The notes under the pieces were generated by a model, which was not told where the DNA came from, made no database searches, and was given only the letters and a program-made list of their open reading frames with translations. A program made the position numbers and the translations under genes. Positions 39,217 to 46,304 of a stretch of 64,000 bases of DNA are shown piece by piece (the first letter of the stretch is position 1; each line of letters starts with the position of its first letter). Source of the DNA: Streptomyces megasporus (lineage in GTDB: Bacteria; Actinomycetota; Actinomycetes; Streptomycetales; Streptomycetaceae); NCBI RefSeq assembly GCF_000718985.1, contig NZ_JODL01000005.1, positions 186,001-250,000 on the forward strand, in the 5' to 3' direction.

Positions 39217-39241
39217 GGTGCGTCCGGGGCCCGGACGCACC
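39217..39241 (-). terminator. Hairpin between the 169-residue gene and proA
   Basis: GGTGCGTCCGGG and CCCGGACGCACC arms (12 bp, minimal loop) begin 27 bases past the stop at 39268. Confidence 0.7.
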
Positions 39242-39267
39242 CCGTCCGCGCTCCGTTCGCGAGCGGC

Positions 39268-39777
39268 TCAGAACGGGTGGACGCCCACCGGGACGGTCGG
39301 ATGCGGGGCGTAACCCTCCGCCACCCGCCGGCGGTACGTCTCACGGCCGATGACCTCCAGCCCGACGATCTCCCAGGGAGGCAGCTTCGCCGACGCCCGG
39401 TGCTCGCCCCACAGGCGGAGCGCCACGGCCGCCGCGTCGTGGAGGTCGCGCGCCTCCTCCCAGTAGCGGATCTCGGCGTGGTCGTTCGCGTACCGGCCGG
39501 TCAGCAGGAAGGGGTGGTCGTGGGCGAGCTGTTCGAGCGCCCGCCTGACGTCCTTCAGGGGCGCTTCCTCCCCGCAGACGCTGAGGGTGACGTGCCACAG
39601 CCGGGACGCCCCGTCGTGCCGGGCGTCGTGTCGGGCGCTCCCCTCCCGGTCCGGCCGGTTCCAGGGGCCCTTCCCCTCGCTGCGCCGGGGATGCCCCGTC
39701 CCCTCGCTGCGCCGGGGATGCCCCGTCCCCTCGCTCCGCTGGGGATGCCCCAAGTCGACGCTGGTCAGTCGTCTCAC
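39268..39777 (-). CDS. Conserved hypothetical protein with repeat-expanded N terminus
   Basis: A 169-residue protein. The C-terminal 110 residues (from LWHVTLSVCGEE) look like a compact conserved domain with EIRYWEEARDLHDAAAVALR and PPWEIVGLEVIGRETY; I recall close relatives between proA and proB in other Streptomyces but no function. The first 45 residues are three copies of a 9-residue unit (GHPRRSEGT) encoded by a 27-base tandem repeat, and are unlikely to be structured. The true start could be downstream of the repeat. Confidence 0.72.
   Translation of the reverse strand: MRRLTSVDLGHPQRSEGTGHPRRSEGTGHPRRSEGKGPWNRPDREGSARHDARHDGASRLWHVTLSVCGEEAPLKDVRRALEQLAHDHPFLLTGRYANDHAEIRYWEEARDLHDAAAVALRLWGEHRASAKLPPWEIVGLEVIGRETYRRRVAEGYAPHPTVPVGVHPF
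39673..39753. repeat. 27-bp tandem repeat, three copies
   Basis: Copies at 39673-39699, 39700-39726 and 39727-39753. The first two are essentially identical; the third has a few substitutions. They are read in frame as GHPRRSEGT-like units at the N terminus of the 169-residue protein. Confidence 0.9.
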
Positions 39778-39906
39778 CGGCGGCCTCCCGTGTGGTGCCG
39801 AACTCCGCGTGCCTGCGCGGTGGGCCGTCGTTCCGGGGGCGGCCCCACACCACAGTTGACCAGTCCCGAAGGAGTCGCGTGGCCGTTTTCGGGAAGGTGT
39901 CCGTCG

Positions 39907-39922
39907 AAAGACCGGTCTTTCA
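39907..39922. promoter_or_regulatory. 16-bp perfect palindrome between proB and the 169-residue gene
   Basis: GAAAGACCGGTCTTTC is perfectly self-complementary. It lies 130 bases upstream of the 169-residue gene start and 51 bases past the proB stop. It has no loop and no U-tract, so an operator is more likely than a terminator. The regulator is unknown. Confidence 0.5.
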
Positions 39923-39973
39923 CCGATCCCGCACGGGTGTGACGGCGAGGCGACGTGGCGTGCCCTCCGCGGA

Positions 39974-41152
39974 TCACCTGCGCAGCAGCACCAGATCGTC
40001 CCGGTGGACGACCTCCCGCTCGTAGGCGGGGCCGAGTTCGCGCGCGAGTTCGCGGGTGGAGCGCCCGATCAGGCGGGGGATCTCCCGCGCGTCGAAGTTG
40101 ACCAGCCCGCGGGCGACGGCGTGCCCGGAGACGTCCCTCAGCTCGACGGGATCGCCCGCCGAGAACTCGCCCTCCACCCCGGCCAGCCCGGCGGGCAGCA
40201 GCGAGGTGCGCCGCTCGACCACGGCCCGCACCGCCCCGTCGTCCAGGACCAGCGCGCCGCGCGGCGTGGAGGCGTGGGCGAGCCACAGCAGCCGACCGGC
40301 GGAGCGACGGCCGGTGCGGTGGAAGTACGTGCCGATGGGCCGTCCGGCCAGGGCGTCGGCGGCGTGGCTGGCGGAGGTGAGGACCACGGGAATGCCCGCC
40401 GCCGCGGCGATCCCGGCCGCCTCGACCTTGGTCGTCATCCCCCCGGTGCCCACCCCGGCCCTCCCCGCGCTGCCGATCTCCACGCCCTCCAGGTCCTCCT
40501 GACCCCTGACCTCCTTGATCATGGACGTGCCGGGGGTGGCCGGATTCCCGTCGTAGAGGCCGTCCACGTCGGAGAGGAGGACGAGCAGCTCGGCGCGGAC
40601 CAGGTGGGCGACGAGCGCGGCCAGCCGGTCGTTGTCGCCGAAGCGGATCTCGTCCGTGGCCACGGTGTCGTTCTCGTTGACGATCGGCACCGCGCCCATG
40701 CTCAGGAGCTGGTCCAGGGTGCGGTAGGCGTTGCGGTAGTGGGAGCGGCGGCTGGTGTCGTGCGTGGTGAGCAACACCTGGCCCACGCGCCGGCCGTAGC
40801 GGGCGAAGGAGGCCGTGTAGCGGGCCACCAGCAGGCCCTGTCCCACGCTGGCGGCGGCCTGTTGGCGGGCGAGGTCGCGGGGACGCCTCTCCAGACCCAG
40901 CGGTGCCAGCCCCGCCGCGATGGCGCCGGAGGAGACGAGTACGATCTGCTTGCCCTCCCCCGTGTCCGGTGTCTCCGTGGGGGCGAGGTGTCTGGCGAGC
41001 ACGTCCACCAGCGCGTCCACCCGGTCCGCGTCCAGTCCGCCCGCGGCCGTGGTGAGCGAGGACGAGCCGACCTTCACCACGACCCTGCGGGCCTCCAGCA
41101 CGTCCCGTCGAAGCCCTTGCTCCACCCCTGCCACCCGCGCGTCCTTGTCCAT
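39974..41152 (-). CDS. proB: Glutamate 5-kinase
   Basis: ProB phosphorylates glutamate, the first step of proline synthesis and the point of feedback inhibition. The 392-residue protein has the kinase core (VVVKVGSSSLTT; IVLVSSGAIAAGL; PIVNENDTVATDEIRFGDND; GTGGMTTKVEAAGIA) and a C-terminal PUA domain. ATG 41152 is chosen because the protein then matches the usual length; upstream frame to 41251 is not convincing. A TAGATT hexamer about 27 bases upstream may be the -10. In many actinobacteria proB directly follows obg; here about 7.5 kb with three wall-polymer genes separates them. Confidence 0.95.
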   Translation of the reverse strand: MDKDARVAGVEQGLRRDVLEARRVVVKVGSSSLTTAAGGLDADRVDALVDVLARHLAPTETPDTGEGKQIVLVSSGAIAAGLAPLGLERRPRDLARQQAAASVGQGLLVARYTASFARYGRRVGQVLLTTHDTSRRSHYRNAYRTLDQLLSMGAVPIVNENDTVATDEIRFGDNDRLAALVAHLVRAELLVLLSDVDGLYDGNPATPGTSMIKEVRGQEDLEGVEIGSAGRAGVGTGGMTTKVEAAGIAAAAGIPVVLTSASHAADALAGRPIGTYFHRTGRRSAGRLLWLAHASTPRGALVLDDGAVRAVVERRTSLLPAGLAGVEGEFSAGDPVELRDVSGHAVARGLVNFDAREIPRLIGRSTRELARELGPAYEREVVHRDDLVLLRR

Positions 41153-41363
41153 GTACGTGATCCGTCGTCCCCGTCCGCATCGCAATCTACGCGAAGCACA
41201 TCCCCACCCGCGCATCCGTCCCGACCGCCGGACAGGTCCCGGGCGCGGCACCGCGGCCGACGGGTCGCACGGTGTGCGGCGGTCCGACGCATCCGTTCCG
41301 CCGAACGACGGCCGCGCGGTCCCGGGAGGGGACGAGCACGCCGATTCCCCATCTGCCCACAGG

Positions 41364-41369
41364 TAGCGT
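41364..41369 (+). promoter_or_regulatory. -10 hexamer TAGCGT before the first wall-polymer gene
   Basis: TAGCGT, seven bases, ATG at 41377. Confidence 0.45.
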
Positions 41370-41376
41370 GACCCGT

Positions 41377-43512
41377 ATGAAGTTTCCCTCCTTCACAGCG
41401 GTGAGGTCCTTCCGCTCCTCCCCCCAGAGCGGAGCCGCTGTGTCCCCGTCCCCCCTCCTGGCGCTGCTGGCGGCGGCCCTGCTGGCCGTGGCGTTCCTCG
41501 TCCAGCTCGTCGGCGCGCTGGTCCCGGTGCTGCCCCTGTTCGTCGTGGGCTCCGTCGCGGGCCTCCTGCTCGACCTCTACCTGGTGCGCCGCCAGCCGCG
41601 AGTGACCGCCTGGCTGGGCCGGGTCCGGTTCGACGTCACCTCCCGCCAGCTCCTCCGCGACATGCTGATCGTCGTCGGCCTGATCAGGACCCCGGGCATC
41701 GATCCGCTGGAGGAACCGCTCGCCCTCGCGCTGCTGTGCGGCTACTTCCTGCACTTCTGCTGCCAGGGCGTGGCGCTGCTGGTCCGGCGCACCCGGACGC
41801 TCCCGGTCGTCACCCGCAACATCGACGCCTCGGACCTGCGGCTCTCCGCCGCTCCGCCGCGGCTGCTGGCCCGCCAGCCCAGCCGCCGCCTGCTGCACTT
41901 CTCCGTTCCCGCGACGGCCGGTCTGCTGGCCGGCGCCGTGACCGGCGACGCGCTGTGGGCCCTGCTGGGCCTGGGCCTCACGCTGCTGCTCTCCCTGGTC
42001 GGCACGGTCTGGCTGGCCACCTGGCTGCTGCCGAAGAGGCGCCCGGCCAACGAGCGGCAGACGCTGGAGTGGCTGGACCGGTGGCTGGCGGAGTACCGGC
42101 CGACCGTGGCGATGTACTTCTCCGGCGGCGCCACCTCCGCGTACCAGGCGAACATGTGGCTCTCCACGCTCTCCTCCCTGGAGGGCCGGCCGCTGATCGT
42201 GCTGCGCGAGCGGTTCATGGTGCAGAAGATCGAGGCGACCGACGTGCCCATCGTGTGCATCCCCAAGGTCGCCCACCTGATGCACCTGGAGCACTCGTCG
42301 CTGAAGGCGATGCTGCACCCGGCCAACTCCGGCAAGACCTCGCAGGTGCTGCGCATCCCGTCGATCAAGCACGCCTTCATCAACCACGGCGAGAGCGACA
42401 AGCTCTCCAGTTGCAACCCCTACGCCAAGGCGTACGACGAGGTGTGGGTCGCCGGCCCGGCCGCCCGAGAGCGTTACCGGCTCGCGGACATCGGCGTCGA
42501 CGACCACGACGTGGTGGAGGTCGGCCGCCCGCAACTCGCGCCGATCCGGCCGTACGACGGGCCGCCCGCCGCCGACGGCTTCACCACCGTCCTGTACGCC
42601 CCCACCTGGGAGGGCTGGACCGACGACCCGGGCAACACCTCCATCATCCTGGCCGGCGAGAACATCGTCCGCGCGCTGCTCGCGGACCCGAAGGTGCGGC
42701 TGCTGTACAAGCCGCACCCGATGACCGGCTCGGTGGACCCGCGCGCCGGCCGCGCCGACGCGCGCATCCGGCAGATGATCGCCGAGGCCAACGCCCGGCG
42801 TTCCGGGCCGCGCCCCGGCCCGGAGGCCGCCGCCGAGCTGGCCCGCCGCACCGCCGCTCTGGACGAGCTGACCACCTCGGCGTTCCGGGCGAGCGCGGAC
42901 GAGATGGAGCGGATGCTGCTCCAGTCCTCCCCGGAGGGGAACCGGGAGACGGCGGTGGCGGCGGCGACGGCGGCCTGGGAGGAGGCGTACTGGGCGTCCT
43001 TCCCCGAGTGGGAACACCAGGTGATCACCGGCCCGCGGCCCGCCCTCTACTCCTGCTTCAACCACTCCCACCTGCTGATCAGCGACGTGTCGAGCGTGGT
43101 CTCGGACTGGCTGGCCGGCGAGAAGCCGTACGCGGTGACCAACACCACCGGCCTGTCGGAGGAGGAGTTCAGGACCGGATTCCCGACCGTGCGGGCCGCC
43201 GTGATCCTCACCCCCGACGCCTCGGGCGTCCCCGCGCTGCTGGAGTCGGTCCGCGATCCGGGGAAGGACACCCTGGTCCGGGCCCGTGCCGAGCTGAAGA
43301 CGCACCTGCTGGGGCCGGCCGATCCGCCGTCGGTCGTCCGCTTCGACCGGGCGGTCCGGGAGCTGTGCGCCAAGGCCGAGGCGCGACAGGCGCGGCAGGC
43401 GCGGATGGGCACGGCCTTCCGGGAGGCGTCGGAGCTGCGCGGGACCGGCGGCATCGAGGCGGAGGAGAAGACGTTGGACGCCAACGGCTCGGAGGACGCG
43501 GTCAACGTCTGA
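41377..43512 (+). CDS. Membrane protein with CDP-glycerol glycerophosphotransferase-like domain
   Basis: A 711-residue protein. The N-terminal 240 residues hold several membrane helices (LLALLAAALLAVAFLVQLVG and others). The C-terminal part is a TagB/TagF-like domain: AFINHGESDKLSSCNPYAKAYDEVWV, TVLYAPTWEGW, LYKPHPMTGS and LISDVSSVVSDWLAGEKPYAV, where conserved His/Ser/Asp residues bind CDP-glycerol-type donors. It is predicted to polymerise or prime a phosphate-containing wall polymer at the membrane. It differs from the two downstream paralogs, which lack membrane helices and have a GT2 domain. A terminator (43534-43587) follows. Confidence 0.82.
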   Translation: MKFPSFTAVRSFRSSPQSGAAVSPSPLLALLAAALLAVAFLVQLVGALVPVLPLFVVGSVAGLLLDLYLVRRQPRVTAWLGRVRFDVTSRQLLRDMLIVVGLIRTPGIDPLEEPLALALLCGYFLHFCCQGVALLVRRTRTLPVVTRNIDASDLRLSAAPPRLLARQPSRRLLHFSVPATAGLLAGAVTGDALWALLGLGLTLLLSLVGTVWLATWLLPKRRPANERQTLEWLDRWLAEYRPTVAMYFSGGATSAYQANMWLSTLSSLEGRPLIVLRERFMVQKIEATDVPIVCIPKVAHLMHLEHSSLKAMLHPANSGKTSQVLRIPSIKHAFINHGESDKLSSCNPYAKAYDEVWVAGPAARERYRLADIGVDDHDVVEVGRPQLAPIRPYDGPPAADGFTTVLYAPTWEGWTDDPGNTSIILAGENIVRALLADPKVRLLYKPHPMTGSVDPRAGRADARIRQMIAEANARRSGPRPGPEAAAELARRTAALDELTTSAFRASADEMERMLLQSSPEGNRETAVAAATAAWEEAYWASFPEWEHQVITGPRPALYSCFNHSHLLISDVSSVVSDWLAGEKPYAVTNTTGLSEEEFRTGFPTVRAAVILTPDASGVPALLESVRDPGKDTLVRARAELKTHLLGPADPPSVVRFDRAVRELCAKAEARQARQARMGTAFREASELRGTGGIEAEEKTLDANGSEDAVNV

Positions 43513-43533
43513 CGCCTCCGGGACGGGGCCCGC

Positions 43534-43587
43534 GACGGCGGCGGCCTCCCGTGTCGGCCCATCCGGCCGGCGCGGGAGGCCGCCGTC
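43534..43587 (+). terminator. Terminator after the first wall-polymer gene
   Basis: GGCGGCCTCCCG (43540-43551) pairs with CGGGAGGCCGCC (43573-43584); the 21-base loop contains its own GGCC pairing. Confidence 0.7.
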
Positions 43588-43593
43588 TTGTCG

Positions 43594-43641
43594 GGTCGGT
43601 CGTCGGGCCGATCGCCGGGTCGGTCGCCGGGCCGATCGTCG
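43594..43641. repeat. Two 24-bp tandem direct repeats
   Basis: Copies 43594-43617 and 43618-43641 match at 22 of 24 positions (differences C/T at two places). No role is evident. Confidence 0.8.
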
Positions 43642-43726
43642 GACCGGTTCGGCGCGGAGGGCGAATACCACGCTCGTCGCGAATCACGGAAGACTTCGGC
43701 GCCGGTTAAACCCCCCTCGACATCAC

Positions 43727-43793
43727 GTTCTCATAACAGACGGCAACTGTTCACCCGCGGGAATCGTCTTCGTTGAACGAGAGTTCACCAATC
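43727..43793 (+). promoter_or_regulatory. Candidate PhoP-box-like direct repeats
   Basis: GTTCTCATAAC (43727) and GTTCACCCGCG (43749) are spaced 22 bases; GTTGAACGAGA (43772) and GTTCACCAATC (43783) are spaced 11. Streptomyces PHO boxes are 11-base direct repeats with GTTCACC cores. The match is partial, so this is a candidate site for phosphate control of the downstream wall-polymer gene. Confidence 0.4.
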
Positions 43794-43837
43794 GAACAGC
43801 GCCCCTATTCGGGCGTGTTTCCGCCAAAGGGGAAGCT

Positions 43838-46078
43838 TTGCCGCGTTTCACGCTCGTCGTGCCCGCCTACAAGGTGCAGGGGTACCTGGGTGCCTGCCTG
43901 GACTCCGTCCTGGCGCAGGACTTCGACGACTTCGAGGTCGTGGCGGTCGACGACTGCTCGCCGGACAACTCCGGAGCCATCCTCGACGAGTACGCCGCCG
44001 CCGACGAACGGGTCCGCGTCCTGCACCTCCCGCAGAACGTGGGACTGGGGCGCGCCCGCAACGCGGGCCTGGCCCGGGCCCGGGGCGATTACGTGCTGTT
44101 CCTCGACAGCGACGACACCCTGACCCCCGGCTCCCTGAGCGCCATGTCCGACCGGCTGGCGAAGACCGACGACCCCGACGTCCTGATCTTCGACTACGCG
44201 CGCACCTACTGGGACGGCAGGGTCCAGCGCAACCTCCGCGCGGACCTGCTGCGGCAGGGCGAGCCCGCGTCCTTCTCCCTGGAACAGCGCCCCGAGTTGC
44301 TCGACCTGCTGCAGATCGTCTGGAACAAGGCGTACCGGCGGGACTTCGTCGAGGAGCACGGGTTCCAGTTCCCCCCGGGGTACTACGAGGACGCGCCCTG
44401 GACGTTCTGCACGCTGATCACCGCCGACCGCCTGGCCGTGCTGGACCGAGTGTGCGTCCACTACCGGCAGCGCCGACAGGGCGGCAACATCCTCCGCACC
44501 CGCAGCCGGAAGCACTTCGAGATATTCGACCAGTACGAGCGGGTCTTCCGGTACCTGGCGGAGCACCCGGAGCTCGACTCCTGGCGACCGCACCTCTTCC
44601 GCAAGATGGTCGACCACTACCTCACCGTGCTGGACCGCCCCGACAGGCTCCCCGCCGAGAGCCGGGCCGAGTTCTTCCGCAGGGCCGCGGCGGACTACCG
44701 ACGGCTGAGACCCGAGGGGTTCACCCACCCGGACGGCGTGCGCGGCCGCAAGTACCGGCTCCTCGCCCTCGGCAGCTACCCCGCGCTGGCCGCCCTCAAG
44801 GCCGCCAACCGGACCAGGACCTCCCTGCGGCACCGTGGCCGGCAGCGTCTGCGGAGCACCAAGCGCAAGGTGGTGAACGCGCACTACCGCGCGCAGTTGC
44901 GACTGCCCCTGGACGAGAAGCTGGCGGTCTTCTCGGCCTACTGGAGCCGCGCCTACGCCTGCAACCCCGCCGCACTCGACGCCGAACTGGCCCGCCTCGC
45001 CCCCGACGTCCGCCGGGTGTGGGCGGTACGGGCCGAGGACGTCCACCGGGTCCCCGAGGGCGTGAACGTGGTCCGGCTGGGCTCGCGCGACTACTGGACG
45101 GCCGTGGCCCGCGCCAAGTACCTGGTGAACAACGTCAACTTCGGTGACTCACTGGTCAAGCGCGAGGGCTCGGTCCACATCCAGACCCACCACGGCACCC
45201 CGTTGAAGTCGATGGGCATCGACCAGCGCGACCACCCCGGCTCGGCCCACGGCATGGACTTCGAGAAGCTGCTGGCCCGCTGCGACCGCTGGGACTACAG
45301 CCTCTCCTCCAACCGCCACTCCACGGCCGTCTGGGAGCGCGTCTACCCCTGCTCCTACACGTCCCTGGAGACCGGCTACCCGCGCAACGACGTCCTGCTC
45401 AACGCCGACGGCGAGGACGTCCTGGCCGCCCGCCGCGAACTGGGCCTGGCCGACGGCGCCACCGCCGTCCTCTACGCCCCCACCCACCGCGAGTACGAGT
45501 CCGGTTTCGTGCCGCGTCTGGACCTGGCCCGGTGCGCCGAACGGCTCGGTCCGGACACCACGCTGCTGGTCCGCGGCCACTACTTCTACGACTCCTCCCG
45601 GGAACTGGCGGCCCTCCGCGCCGACGGCCGGATCGTCGACGTCTCGGCACACCCGTCGGTGGAGCGGCTCTACCTCGCCGCGGACGCCCTGATCACCGAC
45701 TACTCCTCGGCGATGTTCGACTACGCCAACCTGGACCGCCCGATCGTCGTCTACGCCCCCGACTGGGAGATCTACCGGGCGGTCCGCGGCACCTACTTCG
45801 ACCTGCTCCGGGAGCCGCCGGGGCCGGTGGCCACCACCGAGGACGAGCTGATCGAGATCATGACCTCGGGCGCCTGGGACGACGGGACCTCGACCGGGCT
45901 CCGCGCGGCCTTCCGGCGGCGGTTCTGCGACTTCGACGACGGCCGGGCCGCGGAACGGGTGGTCCGCCACGTCTTCCTCGGCGAGGACCTCGCCGACCTT
46001 CCCCCCGTGGTCCCCCTGGAACGGCGCACCCCCGCGCCACGCCCGGACCGGGTCCTCGAGTCCAGCGGGCGGGGTTGA
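43838..46078 (+). CDS. Bifunctional GT2 glycosyltransferase / CDP-glycerol glycerophosphotransferase-like protein (paralog 1)
   Basis: A 746-residue predicted wall-polymer polymerase. Residues about 4-230 are a GT2 (GT-A) domain: LVVPAYKVQGYLGACLDSVL, VAVDDCSPDNSG and the DxD-type FLDSDDTL. A linker is followed by a TagF-like domain (about 360-720) with QTHHGTPLKSMGIDQ, YPRNDVLL, VLYAPTHREY, RGHYFYD and LITDYSSAMFDYANLDRPIV. The layout resembles teichoic-acid polymerases that add sugar and polyol-phosphate. The start is TTG 43838 with AAGGGGAA upstream. It is a tandem paralog of the next gene. Confidence 0.85.
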   Translation: MPRFTLVVPAYKVQGYLGACLDSVLAQDFDDFEVVAVDDCSPDNSGAILDEYAAADERVRVLHLPQNVGLGRARNAGLARARGDYVLFLDSDDTLTPGSLSAMSDRLAKTDDPDVLIFDYARTYWDGRVQRNLRADLLRQGEPASFSLEQRPELLDLLQIVWNKAYRRDFVEEHGFQFPPGYYEDAPWTFCTLITADRLAVLDRVCVHYRQRRQGGNILRTRSRKHFEIFDQYERVFRYLAEHPELDSWRPHLFRKMVDHYLTVLDRPDRLPAESRAEFFRRAAADYRRLRPEGFTHPDGVRGRKYRLLALGSYPALAALKAANRTRTSLRHRGRQRLRSTKRKVVNAHYRAQLRLPLDEKLAVFSAYWSRAYACNPAALDAELARLAPDVRRVWAVRAEDVHRVPEGVNVVRLGSRDYWTAVARAKYLVNNVNFGDSLVKREGSVHIQTHHGTPLKSMGIDQRDHPGSAHGMDFEKLLARCDRWDYSLSSNRHSTAVWERVYPCSYTSLETGYPRNDVLLNADGEDVLAARRELGLADGATAVLYAPTHREYESGFVPRLDLARCAERLGPDTTLLVRGHYFYDSSRELAALRADGRIVDVSAHPSVERLYLAADALITDYSSAMFDYANLDRPIVVYAPDWEIYRAVRGTYFDLLREPPGPVATTEDELIEIMTSGAWDDGTSTGLRAAFRRRFCDFDDGRAAERVVRHVFLGEDLADLPPVVPLERRTPAPRPDRVLESSGRG

Positions 46079-46218
46079 GGCCGCTGGACGGACAGGCACG
46101 CGCCCTCGACGCCACGGCGCCGTCCGCCTGCGGGAGAGCGGACCCGTGACCGTGACGAGGCGCCGGTCGCGAGTCGACCGCGCCCACCGCCGTCATCACT
46201 CGTCAGCCACCCGATTCC

Positions 46219-46235
46219 GGACACACCAGGTGTCC
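46219..46235. promoter_or_regulatory. 6-bp inverted repeat upstream of paralog 2
   Basis: GGACAC, five bases, GTGTCC, 70 bases before the ATG at 46305. It may be a small operator or a leader hairpin. Confidence 0.3.
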
Positions 46236-46304
46236 CGCGATCCCTCCCCGCACGTCACGGCGGCCCCCCGGCGCCGTGATCGGCAAGCCACAGGAGCTCA
46301 CCCC

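Larger units (their letters stand above)
43513..43837. other. Intergenic region with terminator, repeats and AT-rich promoter zone
   Basis: These 325 bases hold, in order, a hairpin terminator (43534-43587), two 24-base direct repeats (43594-43617, 43618-43641) and a clearly less GC-rich 130-base stretch before the GT2-TagF gene with GTTCACC-type direct repeats. No ORF is supported. Confidence 0.7.
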
